Assembly (NCBI GenBank): GCA_963920575.1
Contig: OY986973.1
Location: 24,267,760 to 24,331,759 of the forward strand
Length of the DNA stretch: 64,000 nucleotides
Reading direction: 5' to 3'
Source of the DNA: Narthecium ossifragum
Lineage: Eukaryota; Streptophyta; Magnoliopsida; Dioscoreales; Nartheciaceae
This document shows, piece by piece, positions 33,799-44,853 of the stretch. Positions within the stretch are counted from its first letter, which is position 1. Each line of letters begins with the position of its first letter. A program made the translations under genes and the position numbers. The notes under the pieces are model-generated. The model saw nothing but the letters and a program-made list of their open reading frames with translations. It was not told the DNA's origin and did no database searches.

Positions 33799-34799
33799 GA
33801 CCGCCGTCGCAGGAGACGCTGCTGGATGCAGCCGCCGCTTTCCTCGCCGCTGCGGTGCTCCTCCTCTCGCTATTCTCCGCCGCGCTTGTCCTCCTCTTCC
33901 GGCTCAGGTCATCACGCTACCGCCGACGCCGGCAAGTCATGGGCCTGAGCTCCCTCTGGCCGGCCCGTCTCCTCCTCTCCCTCTTCTCCGCCCTCCTCGC
34001 CCTCCCCCCTCTCCTCCTCCACTTCCTCCCCCGCCATATCGAAGCCTTGCATCCTTCTCTCCTGTGCCAGATTTACGCCGTATCCACCCAGTCCTTCGCG
34101 GAGCCCTCCTTCTTCGCCGTCCTCCTCTTCCTCCTCCGCGCGTCCACCGCACAACAGTCCAATGCGGCGGCGGCATCGCCACGATCCGCGGGAGCCACCG
34201 CTGGAGCCGCCCTCGCTGCGGCATTTGCGTCCTCTCTCCCTTTCCTCGCCCTCCACGCTCTCGCCCTCGGCCTCCCCGCCCACGTCCTCCGGCACGTGGG
34301 GATCCCAACAGAATTCCTCGCCTCCGGCTACTCGCCCTCGTCCCAGCGGTGCGCGCACCCGCTCGTCGGGACCCTCCTCCTCGCGGCTCTCGGGGCGCTG
34401 TACGTGCCGCTATTCGCGTCGGCGTGCTTGGGAGCGGTGTCGGTGGTGATCAACAAGCGGCTGAGCGTGCGTCTCTACGCGCTGGCGGGGGCGGTGGTGG
34501 TGGCGCTCTCGGTGCAGGTGGCGGCGCTAGCACTCTCGGCGCTGTGGGCCCCCGGGGCCGCGGTGGCCAGGGGGTTCGACCTGGCGTCGCTCGTGGCCGT
34601 CATGGCCTGCGCCGCCTCCGGCGAGGGCATCCTCGTCATCCAGCCAGTGGTCGACGCCCTCGCCATCTGCGAGCCCGTCGCGCCGGTGATGGACGAAGAC
34701 GGAGACGGCGGCGGCGGCGAGCTAGGAAGCAAGAAGGGGAAGAGGGATGACAGCGGCCAAGCCCTGGAGGAAGGCCTCCGCCTAACGACCCAACGATAG
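33795..34799 (+). CDS. Intronless seven-transmembrane plant protein of unknown function (334 aa)
   Basis: One uninterrupted GC-rich frame. Predicted membrane segments by hydrophobicity: about residues 11-36 (FLAAAVLLLSLFSAALVLLF), 56-80, 98-115, 130-160, 187-212, 222-247 and 258-288. The short basic loop RLRSSRYRRRRQ after the first helix suggests a cytosolic side by the positive-inside rule. The C-terminal tail (residues 295-334) is hydrophilic and acidic, then basic (MDEDGDGGGGELGSKKGKRD). I do not recognise a named family, so function is left open. The start is the first in-frame ATG; three small uORFs precede it. High-GC antisense frames here are codon-bias shadows. Confidence 0.78.
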   Translation: MRPPSQETLLDAAAAFLAAAVLLLSLFSAALVLLFRLRSSRYRRRRQVMGLSSLWPARLLLSLFSALLALPPLLLHFLPRHIEALHPSLLCQIYAVSTQSFAEPSFFAVLLFLLRASTAQQSNAAAASPRSAGATAGAALAAAFASSLPFLALHALALGLPAHVLRHVGIPTEFLASGYSPSSQRCAHPLVGTLLLAALGALYVPLFASACLGAVSVVINKRLSVRLYALAGAVVVALSVQVAALALSALWAPGAAVARGFDLASLVAVMACAASGEGILVIQPVVDALAICEPVAPVMDEDGDGGGGELGSKKGKRDDSGQALEEGLRLTTQR

Positions 34800-35400
34800 C
34801 AATATTTGCCGGTGATTTCTTTTCTTTTCTTTTCTTTTTTTTGCCCTTTTTTCTTTTGATTTTCTTTCTTTGTTTTCCTTCTCCAAAAATCTTAATCGTT
34901 TGATTTTAAATTAAGAGCTACATAACATATTGTTGGACGGAGAGACCCATTCATAAAAAAGGTTCAAAGATTTTATGTAAAAGTTTCTTTTTATGTTAAT
35001 AATTTCTCCAGAGGGAGAGTAGAGAAGAGAGAAATGATACAAATAGAACAAGAACATGGAAAGCTCCTCTCTCTCTCTTTTTCTCAAAGGTCACACTACA
35101 CTAGACACTAGTGGTTTTAGTCCCCAGATATTTAATTACCGTGAATATCTTCAGATATTTAATTATTTAATTCGGTTTGAAAATTAAATTATAAGGTTCA
35201 ATTAGCTGCATATTTAGAGGAACGGTAGTTATTAAAATTGCCCGTTTGAAAATTTAAAGGGAGTAGTTATTAGAGAGTTCAGTTAGTCACATATTAAAAC
35301 CATCTATCTGAAAATTTAGTAAAATAATGTTTCATATTAGAGCAAGTAGTTATTAAAATCGTTCATTTGAAAATCAAGAAAATAATGTCCGACTTAAAAG
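34800..35400. other. 3' flank of the membrane-protein gene
   Basis: T-rich sequence right after the stop (34813-34872) fits a 3' UTR. Beyond it are two loosely repeated stretches (around 35175 and 35255, sharing GAAAATTTA and TTAGTCACATATT-like words). No gene. Confidence 0.4.
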
Positions 35401-35404
35401 TACC

Positions 35405-35408
<4 letters not shown>

Positions 35409-35474
<66 letters not shown>
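35409..35474. repeat. (TA)n microsatellite, about 33 units
   Basis: Uninterrupted alternating TA preceded by GTGTGTGTGTATATAT. It directly abuts a CGGTAGTGA-family copy at 35475-35595. Confidence 0.9.
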
Positions 35475-35477
<3 letters not shown>

Positions 35478-35600
35478 GTGGCTATATGATCAGTAGTGAG
35501 TTACCGATTGATTGATTTATGTTAGATCAACCAGTCGGCACCTCACTACCGATCCGATCATGGTACATTCAATCGGTAGTGAGATACCGTTTGATAAGGG
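35475..35600. repeat. CGGTAGTGA-family foldback copy
   Basis: Contains CAGTAGTGAGTTACCGATTG, then CGGCACCTCACTACCGATCC, then AATCGGTAGTGAGATACCG: alternating inverted copies of one core, as at 4080-4640. Confidence 0.6.
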
Positions 35601-36122
35601 AATAGGATGTTCTGAACGGAGAGATTTTGGGGTTAGAAAAGTTAAGACAATGAGTGGGGATAGACCAAAATATTTTTTTTAATAAAAAATAAATAAAAAT
35701 GAGGATACAATCGGGGTAGAGTTAAATGGAGATAGGATAAGTGATATCCCCATTTTTTTAAATGGCCATGTTGGGTTTTCACCTCCCATGAGAATCATGG
35801 CAGTGCGAGGAAGCACAGAGGTCGGACGACGGTGCGATGTGGAGACTTCCGTCAAGGTGGGGATAATGCCCAAGGCATCATTGGAACCCCTCAAATCCCC
35901 AACAGGCCCATCTTAAGTCACCTTATTTCTATTTTATTAATCTCATTTTATTTAGGGATAAGGTGGGGATAACTCACCCCCAAACCAAACATCGGCGAAA
36001 TCCTTCAGACATGTCAAGCACTGACTCAAATTCCTGATCATGAAATTGGGGCAAGCCTTGGGCATTAGCCCATATAAAGCATTGTTGGGTCGGACGGACT
36101 GGCCCGCAAGTATAGTTTGGAC

Positions 36123-36252
36123 GGGCAGCAATAGGTGTGAAATTTGGCCCAATCCTATTCTAAAATTCGACCCAAGATCGACCAGCCGGGCAGCAATAGG
36201 TGTGAAATTTGGCCCAATCCTATTCTAAAATTCGACCCAAGATCGACCAGCC
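36123..36252. repeat. Perfect 65-bp tandem duplication
   Basis: Two consecutive 65-bp units (36123-36187 and 36188-36252), identical by eye, starting GGGCAGCAATAGGTGTGAAA. Perfect identity implies a recent duplication or an assembly artefact. Confidence 0.9.
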
Positions 36253-37650
36253 GGGCTACACACTTAATACAAAATGAAGATATGCCTGCCTGTGTATATA
36301 TATTATTCATCACTCATCACTCATGCGATTGATTTGATTTGATTTGATTTGATTTCTACAAATATAATCCCGAATTAAGCAGTAATGTCTCGATACGTAC
36401 ATGTAAATTATTATGAGTAAATACTAATCAACCATGAGTCATGCGAAAGTGAGGGCCATTAAATATTGCTGGTAATTATTATGTCTAAATCATGATTTGT
36501 CGGATGAGAATAAACAATCGTTATGTATGAAAATTGAGGCCACTCCTTAAGTATAAAAGAAAGGAATTAAGGTCGAGAAAAGTCACCAATATTGAACCAA
36601 CTACGAATAATGTCAATTAATTTAAAGATGTTAGATAGCCCGGCTGGCACATATCTATCAAGAACAAGTCCTTAAAATGATGACATATGTATCTATATAT
36701 CAAGCTACCCTTATTATTTTAATTTGTTATTATTCAAGTGTGATCCTCTTCTATATATCTTAAATAGACATACAACCATGAGACGGATCTTTTCCTACAA
36801 GTTATCTCAAAATCCTTACCGTGACGACCAATCTATATCGATATAGTCTAACAAGATTAGTAAATTAATGTTGAAAGCAAAGTTTTAATATCTCTTTTGA
36901 TACAACGATTTTTTTATAATTTTTTTTATTTAAATCAAGCCTTTGATCATGACTTAAAAAAGACAGACATCCTTAATTAAGTTCTTCTCTTAAGAAGATT
37001 CAACCCTAGACTAAAAAGCTCCAAACAAAATTGGTGATAATCATCGTTAAAGGTGCACCATATATTAATACACATGTGAAATAATTATTAGGGCGTTTAA
37101 ATTAGAACTACTTTCACATTCTCATTCTTATTGTTCATTAATTATCTGACTTATATTATTAGATTTTTTTAGAAAATACATTTGATTCGGAATTTCATAT
37201 GACATTTTCATTCTCGGTGGTTCTATTTATTTTCCTATCAAGAGAAATATAATAGATGAAATAATGATAACCCCATAATCATTACTTTAATATTTAAATA
37301 AAAAATAAGGATTTATCACACCTTAACCCTAGACCAAACAAGGACTAAAAGTAGTGCGTGCATGCTAAAATTATAAGTCAAATTTGTTCTGGCCACTGAC
37401 GGTTTCTTACTACCCGGAAACTATTGTCCTTTCCGAAACATCATCCGTTCCTTCCCGGCCGTATGCAACCTCCTAGTCAACATTCAGCAATGCCAATTCA
37501 ATCTCACTCTAAAAACAAGCAAAAGAGAACAAATCAAACTTAAGTCCTCCAGAATTTGCTACAGGAAGAGCATGTGTAGGTGAGGAGACTAGTTCGCGGC
37601 ATCTTCATCTCCAAAACGACAGATAATGATACTTGCCCTAATAACCGAGA
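36253..37650. other. AT-rich intergenic DNA
   Basis: Nothing coding is seen. A (GATTT)n run lies near 36329-36353. The rest is low-complexity AT-rich sequence. Confidence 0.5.
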
Positions 37651-38900
37651 AAAGTGATTCCACAAATGCTACCGTAAAAAATTTCAGTTTTGATTGGTTT
37701 CGATATAGTCAAAGTATTATGGTCATAACTCTTACATTCGGGCCTCTAAAACAAGTGATTTAGGGACTGGTGAAAAAAGAACGCTGATGTCTACAACTTT
37801 GCTATTAATGAGATCTCCAAATTCAGACGTTTGGTGTGTTAAACATGCCGTCGAAGTGAATGGTAATTTGATAAATACCTAATCAAGTTACCCACTTGAC
37901 CCTCAACGCACAACTCCCATCTCGACACAGCGGAGTATCGAGATCTTCATGATCTCTAGGTCAAGCAATCACAAAATTAAGATGTAATACACTTACTCCA
38001 CGTGGCTTTATATCTCGAACGATGTCGACGTTAAGTCATAACCCTAAATATCATATCTTATCACTTGCAATGCAGTCATAGTATTTTGATCGTAACTCCT
38101 TTATCCGAAGTTCAAATGATCTTATTATTAGACCGTTGGAAAGCTAATTAAAAGATCTACAACTTTCATTCTTTGTAATTTACCAAATCCCGGTCTAAAA
38201 TGTAACTCAACCACTTTCGACGATGCCATAATGTTTCGATCATAACTTCTTCATCCAATGTCTAAATGATATGGTCCTTTAGACCTTTGAAAAGCTGATT
38301 CAAAGATTTACAACTTTTATTCATGAAATTTATCAAATTTTGTCGATTATATGGACCAAAATGCAGTTAAAGGGCATAATGATAATTTCACAAATTTTTA
38401 GAAAAGCGTAGAGGTTACGAAAAGCTAGCAGATCATGGGAGTGATCAAAAGATATCATGAGGCAATCGTCAGAGATCATAGGAACAATCAATGGAGATCA
38501 TTGAGGCGACCATCAAAAATCATGGAAACAAATCAATGGAGATCATTGAGGCGACCATCAAAAATCATGGAAACAAATCAATAGAGATCATGAAGCAACT
38601 AATGGAGATCATTGGAGCAGTTAGAGCACTTCATGTGAGTACTTTCATGTATAAATACCTTGTTGAATAAGAGAATTAAAAAAAACACATCACTGATCAA
38701 TGAAAACATCAATTTATTTCATATCTTTTATTACTCTTTCTATATGTGAACTCTACGTACATAGCAGCTGGAGTAGCCATTACACTTATCTTTAGGAGTA
38801 GTTGAACAATACTCTTAAGAGTAGTTTAATCGTCCCGGTAAGTACTAATAGTAGTATAATTACTTCCTTAACTACCAGCATGCTTGAATTAGGTACATGC
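37650..38900. repeat. Degenerate LTR-retrotransposon-like non-coding DNA with internal repeats
   Basis: Three related blocks (near 37710, 38075 and 38215) share words such as ATCATAACTTCTTCATCC, GGAAAGCTAATT and CTACAACTTTCATT, a signature I associate with plant LTR-element non-coding regions. A 45-bp tandem repeat (38488-38625) and a promoter-like TATAAATACC (38650) followed by T-rich DNA add to an LTR-like picture. No ends or duplications could be fixed, so the class is inferred. Confidence 0.45.
38488..38625. repeat. 45-bp tandem repeat, about 3 copies
   Basis: Units begin at 38488, 38533 and 38578 with TCAATGGAGATCATTGAGGC; the first two are nearly identical and the third is partial and diverged (TCAATAGAGATCATGAAGC). 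Confidence 0.85.
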
Positions 38901-40216
38901 TCAAAAAACCTAAACGTTCTCTTGAATTGAGGCGCGGTAAAACCATTCGCCTTCTAACCCTCCCGTCGGTCGACACATCTCACGTGCATGGTGACTCAGC
39001 ACCCCTCCTCACACATGCTATTTTTACTTTTTATTTCTTTTTTGGGAAACAACTTATCGAGGAGATTTCATAAGATAATGATTATTAATCACCGAAAATA
39101 AAATCTTCTCCATAAGACAATCTAGTCTTTAGTATCCATGTATAATAGGATGGATTGTATAAATATATATTTTCCTTATCTACTACTATATATCATGTAT
39201 TTATTTAATACATGACCCTACTAATGAGGGAAAATTTCACATTCTCTATCTAATTTTATTTTCTTCGCATTGATCATGGTCAATATTGCTCAGCCTCCTG
39301 CATGCCAAATTATTATTAGCTAGCAAAGTATTATAAGTTACATATATTTGGAAATTAAGGATGGTTTAGCAAGTCTGAGGCGGTGGCGTCGTCGTCGCTC
39401 GTTTTGTAGAGTCAGTCCGGGTTGCCGCCGTCTCAGGCCCTGTTTTTGTAAGGGCCTGTTTGGTTGACAAAAGTGGGGGGTGGAGTGGCTGGACTAGCAG
39501 CACTCCCTCCACTTGAAGCTGTTTGGTTGGACATCAAGTGGAGGGAGTGGGTGGACTAAAAGGCTCTACTCAGCCATTTGACTCTGGCAAAAAAAATGCC
39601 AGAGTCGGCTGAGTGGAGTGGGAGACGATTCAAAAATACCGAATCAGTCCCCCACTCTACACCCCACTCGCCCGCCCACTCGAGACATCAGTCCCGAGAT
39701 TCCAAAAACACAACTCGGGCTAGGGTTTCTCCTCACCCCCCCCTCATCTCCTCTCCGCCGGATCTCTCCGACATTTCTCTTCACCATCTCCTCTCAATCG
39801 GGTCTCTCCGGTGAGCAGCCCACCTTCTCTCCGTCGGCTCCCTCCAGTGTGTTGTTTTCCTCACCGTCTCCTCTCCATTGGCGGCGATCTCCGGAGTTTT
39901 TGCTCGCCATCTCCTCTCCGTCGGCGTCTCTCCTCACCGTATCCTCTCCGTTGGCGGCTATATCCGGCGTGTTCTCTCCGGCGTCTCTCCTCACCGGATC
40001 TGCTCAGGTTAGATCTATGGCTTTGTTTTTTTTTTTTTGATATATGTGCTTGGATTTATGAATTCTCTTCTTTACTTGAGCCTTTTCCATGTAACGAGAT
40101 TTGTTTGGATCTATGGATTTGTTGCATTTTTCTTGGATCTATGGATTTGTTTTATTTTTCTTGGATCTACGGATTTTTCTCATGGTGGTTTTCTTGGTTT
40201 GGATCTATGGATTTGT

Positions 40217-40888
40217 AACGAGATTTGTTTGGATCTATGAAACCCCCGTTTTGTGAGCTTTCCTTTCTCTTCTCAACAAAAGATTTCGAACCAAAACGCA
40301 GTTTCTCATAAGAAGATCACCTTGTTTTTAATCAAAGAAGCAGCTGTTTCAATTAGACCCCCTTCCTCTTCATTCTTTGCTTTCCAGTATGCACCAAACT
40401 CTCCTCTAGTGACTGATTTGTTCCTCCGATATATAACTGCAACAATCTATGGATTTGTTTCATTTTTCTTGGATCTATGGATTTGTTTTATTTTTCTTGG
40501 ATCTACGGATTTTTCTCATGGTGGTTTTCTTGGTTTGGATCTATGGATTTGTAACGAGATTTGTTTGGATTGATGAAACCCCTGTTTTGTGAGCTTTCCT
40601 TTCTCTTCTCAGCAAAAGATTTCGAACCAAAACGCAGTTTCTCAGAAGAAGATCACCTTGTTTTTAATCAAAGAAGCAGCTATTTCAATTAGACCCCCTT
40701 CCTCTTCATTCTTTGCTTTCCAGTATGCATCAAACTCTCCTCTAGTGACTGATTTGTTCCTCCGATATATAACTGCAACAATCTATGGATTTGTAACGAG
40801 ATTTGTTTCGTTCTATGAAACCCCAGTTCTGTGAGCTTTTATTGTGAGAACTTTTATTCTTTGCTTCCCAGTATGCATCAAAGAAGCA
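40217..40888. repeat. 336-bp tandem duplication in the Harbinger 5' region
   Basis: The block starting AACGAGATTTGTTTGGAT occurs at 40217 and again at 40553 (offset 336), nearly identical; a third, shortened start is at 40795. Inside it GGATCTATGGATTTGTT recurs many times. Smaller duplications follow: a 45-50 bp unit with GCTGCAAAATGCAGTCACTG (41279-41350) and one with CTTGTGTAGAAGAGCTGTGT (41487-41537). Confidence 0.85.
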
Positions 40889-41677
40889 GCTGTAACTTTT
40901 ATTGTGAGAAAGCTGATCTTGCACATGTGATTATGTGAACTAGGGACATGTATTTTCTTGTTAATAATCTTTGTAGGCCTTATCTGTTACCTTCTTTTCT
41001 TGAGCCTTTTCCATGTAACGAGTTATAAGGCTTGATCTGAGTAGAGTTATAAGACTTGGAATTAATCTTGATATTTATTGACATATAATTCGTGCTCACT
41101 GGAGTTTATGAAGTCTATTATTAGTTCTTGAGTTCTTCTTAAGTTTTTTTCTGTTTCATGATGTTGGGAGATTGAGCAAGCTACTCTGTTTCTGAGTAGA
41201 GTTATTTTTCTGTTTCTGATGATTCTGTCAAGGTTGAGCCTTAGGTGACATACTAGTTCTACTCTGTTATATGTATAACATGCTGCAAAATGCAGTCACT
41301 GTTTGATTGAGCAAAATGCATAACATGCTGCAAAATGCAGTCACTGTTTCACTATTTAATTCTGTAGCATCATACTAGTTCTACTCTCCAAAAAATGTAC
41401 TTATCTGTGCTCCATGAGGTTTAATGATCATATAATCCTGAAACCCTAATTCATTGTGTTTTTAATTCATTGTGTTGTGTTAATTCCTTGTGTAGAAGAG
41501 CTGTGTTTCAATATTCCTTGTGTAGAAGAGCTGTGTTTTAATTCATTGTGTTGTGTTAATTTCTTGTGTATAAAATGGTGGCATGATCTTCCCCCTGTGT
41601 GTTGTTTATAGAAGCTTTTATCTATAGATATGAATTCTCCAATATTAAATATGGTAGTTGGTTATGTTTATTATTAG

Positions 41678-43041
41678 ATGGATGTCTACGATGAAGAATT
41701 GGAGAGGATGCGGGTACTCGCCGTGGTATACGCTGTCGTAGTTATTTTAATTAAAATGTACTACGCACCATGCGATCACATTAGCGATATGCCCCGGGAG
41801 CATAGAGAGGAGACTAGAAAAAGACACATGGATAGGATTATGAGGGCCGGTGGAGATTATTGTGTCAGTTACATCCGTATGGATGTGGATGCATTGAGAG
41901 AACTTGCCAACCAAATAAGACTACGACATTTGCTAGAGGACACAGATCATGTAACCGTCGAAGAACAGTTGTGTATTTTTTTACATATTGTTGGTCACAA
42001 CACGAAAAATCGAGTGATGCGGACAGAGTTTTTATTGTCCGGGGAAACCATCAGTCGATATTTCAATGCTGTTTTGAAGGCAATATGTAAACTTCGGGAC
42101 CTCTACATGCATCAACCGGGATCAGCCACGCATCCGGAAATCTTGAACAGCCCCACGTATTATCCGTACTTTAAGGTAATAATTAATACTAGCTTTTGCA
42201 ACATCCTTGGGTTGCATCGGTCTTATATGACCAATGGACTTATATGACATGTTGCTTTCTTCATGTGCATGTAGGATTGTATTGGCCTTATAGATGGCAC
42301 ACATATTCATGCGAACGTCCCAGCAAATAGAATCCTACCGTTCCGTGGTCGGAAAGGAGTGACTCAAAATGTTTTGGCTGCTTGTACCCCAGACCTCCGA
42401 TTTACATATGTATTAGCTGGTTGGGAAGGTTCAGCCAATAACTTTACTGTGTTGAAAGACGCACTTTCGAGACCCTCTCCCGGTGGTTTAAAAACCATCG
42501 AAGGTACAAGCACTACCTAATATCTTTGGCATGCGTGCTTTTCCTAATAATGCATTTGGTGATGTGTCCATTGATATTAATTGTAGGCAAGTACTACCTT
42601 GTTGATGCTGGATACACAACCATGCCTGGTTTCATTGCGCCTTACCGGGGTGTAAGGTACCATTTGAAAGAGCACTATGGCAATATACCTCGCAATAAGC
42701 AAGAGCTCTTCAACCTAAGGCATTCATCGCTTCGGTCGAAAATTGAACGAGCATTTGGTTTGCTTAAGAATCGTTTCAAGATTCTAGCGTCTCATCCTTT
42801 TTTCCCTTTCGAAACACAAGTTGATCTTGTGCTCGCTTGTTGTATTTTACACAACTTTATTCTAAAAGAGTCTCCAAGTGATCCGTTAATGATGGTTGAT
42901 GTTGATCCGGACGTCCCAGTGGATGCTGAACCGGCAATTGCACAACCACGCACCGCGAGGAGGCAGCGAGAAGAGCAAAATGTTTGGTTAGAAATTCGTG
43001 ACAGAATTGCTGAACATATGTGGGGAGACTATAACACATGA
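41678..43041 (+). CDS. PIF/Harbinger DDE transposase (3 exons, 393 aa), second catalytic Asp replaced
   Basis: Exons 41678-42175, 42275-42503, 42587-43041 with GT-AG junctions; phases agree and no stop interrupts (1182 nt). Domain order: N-terminal region (DALRELANQIRLRHLLED, then TVEEQLCIFLHIVGHN, then FLLSGETISRYFNAVLKAI), then the DDE_Tnp_4 nuclease: first Asp in CIGLIDGTHIHANVP, conserved LVDAGYTTMPGF, Glu in SKIERAFGLLKNRF, and LACCILHNFI. Where relatives have GWEGSA-x-D-S-R-VL, this copy has GWEGSANNFTVLKDAL, so the second catalytic Asp is Asn. The frame is open but the enzyme is predicted inactive. The missing Myb partner end supports an element that can no longer move itself. Confidence 0.85.
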
Positions 43042-43219
43042 ATATGCTGTGTTTGCTTTTATTATAAAACTCTGTTACATTTACAAGTTAAGTTTGTAAC
43101 AAACTTTGTAGGTTTTTACCTATCTTTTATTAGAATGGGCTTTGCTCCTTGTTTGTAAAGATTGTGTGGCTAGTGTGAAAATATTGTTGTTTGTGTGTTA
43201 TGAATATTGCATGTAGGAT

Positions 43220-43642
43220 ATGGATTCCTCTCAACCGATGACCCAGGACGATGGTGGGTCACGGGCAGCCGGTAAGAAGGGTACCCCGAATAAAAGATGG
43301 AGTGTTGAAGCCGAGGCTGTCTTGCTTGCTTTCCTTGGTGAAGTTGCCAAAAACAAGCCTCGAGGGGATAAATGGTTTAAAGGAAGCCATTTCACAGCCG
43401 CTGCTCAAGCGGTCAATAAGAATTGTGGCACATCCTATGACGGCAATAATGTAAGCCATCACATGTGTCCGAGACTCAATAAAAATAAACAAAGGCGCGT
43501 CCGGAGGTTGCGGATTGGTGCATTGCAAAGTTTAAACGGGACATACTGGTGGTGGTGGTGGTGGTGGAAACAGAGGTGGCAACTCCTGTGGGCCTCCTTT
43601 AAGCCGGGGGGTTTTCGAGCTGATGACGAATTGTTTATGTGA
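43220..43642 (+). pseudogene. Truncated Myb/SANT-like ORF of the Harbinger element
   Basis: Starts MDSSQPMTQDD. RWSVEAEAVLLAFLGEVAKN and WFKGSHFTAAAQAVNKNCG match the trihelix/Myb-like DNA-binding protein that accompanies PIF transposases. After NNVSHH (about residue 80) the expected family sequence is lost; the frame runs into (TGG)n microsatellite DNA (43546-43568) and unrelated residues. Confidence 0.72.
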
Positions 43643-44853
43643 TGTGGATACCACCGTTGGCGAGCGTGTTGTTTTGTTGGCGACCGGCTCAGCCTTAGAT
43701 AGTTTTTTTTTGGGAAATCTCAATGGAAACCATCCTGGAATATTAGTATTGTTTAGGGAACCAAGCAGGGTCATGGTAGGAAGCAGCGTGAGTAAAATAA
43801 CATATTTTGGAAAGAGGAGGTTGGTAGGTAGCTAGGTAATCCTGGATTGCAGTCGTAAGTGGTTTTATCATATCAATCCAGAACCCGGCTGATCCTTTCA
43901 AACTGCAAAAATTAAATTAAATTAAACTAAATACAATACTAAGAAACAGGCAGAAAAGAAACAAGATAGAAAACAATCTCTCTTTTCTGTGAGTCGGACT
44001 CGGACTCGGACTCGGACTCGGCCGGGCGGCCGCTTTATTAATTGTTTTGGTGGGTAGACAGACACACAGACATACATATAATTAATTTTTTATGATCTGA
44101 TACTCATAGTTGACTTTTAGCGATATGATATCATCAGTTGTTTTTTTGCGACCTCATATCCCTCCCTCATTAAAATTACCATCGTACTTTCACTATTTGA
44201 ATTCGCAACATACATACATGCCATGCTACATGGTATGAATAATTTAATAATGAAAGGGGAGCTTCGAAAGTCAAGAATTGCATTAAGTCCCCGCCACGCG
44301 TCATACATGCATGCCATGCCACATGGCATGGATAATTAAATAATGGAAGGGGAGCTTTGAAAGTCAAGGATTGCATTAATTCCCCACTACGTGGCAAGCA
44401 AGCAGCAATTGGTTACAGCGTACAATGGTGTCAGCATTAAATGCATGAGAATAATTGTCGTGCAAACGGTGCTCACATTCAATGCGTCCTTAACTGCGCT
44501 CACCGGTTGGCTAATCGGTGATTGCCACGTGTGGGGTAATTAATGTCCCCGTGACTTTTGAGAAACACGAGTATTATTTTCGTGCGACATTAACATACTT
44601 TCTACGCGCGTATAGTGATAACAACGCGTGAAAAATCATATATGCACGTTTGTTAACTACGCGGGGGAATCTCTACGCGCAATTAAGGATTATTACATTA
44701 TCGGATCTTGGGTTTAAAATCTGAGAGCTATATTGTTACTTCAGTCCACTTATGTACGGTAACATCATTTTGGTCATTTCCATGTCAAGTTAGGTTGAGT
44801 TAACCATGATTAGGGGTAAGAGTTAACAAGTGTTGACCAAAATTGATGGCATG
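43643..44853. other. Repeat-rich spacer without a gene
   Basis: Contains a (GGACTC)n hexamer repeat at 43992-44020 and a pair of diverged tandem units of about 110 bp at 44195-44400 sharing GGGGAGCTT, GAAAGTCAAG and ATTGCATTAA. No coding sequence is seen. Confidence 0.5.

Larger units (their letters stand above)
39452..43640 (+). mobile_element. PIF/Harbinger DNA transposon, 3' end not found
   Basis: The left end is TAA followed by GGGCCTGTTTGGTTGACAAA, matching the TTA/TAA target and GGGCCTGTTTGG-type inverted repeat of this superfamily. It holds the two expected genes on one strand: a DDE transposase (41678-43041) and a Myb/SANT-like protein (43220-43642). The 5' third is pyrimidine-rich and contains a partial tandem duplication (40217-40888). 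No matching right inverted repeat was found after the Myb ORF, whose end is abnormal, so the 3' part appears deleted or replaced. Confidence 0.8.

Noticed and set aside
33912..34750. Arg/Gly/Glu-rich ORFs in other frames of the seven-TM gene
   Set aside because: Low-complexity translations of GC-rich DNA; only frame 33795-34799 shows membrane helices.
43735..43775. GGAACCAAGCAGGGTCA as the right inverted repeat of the Harbinger element
   Set aside because: Only partly complementary to the left end and lacking a TAA duplication.
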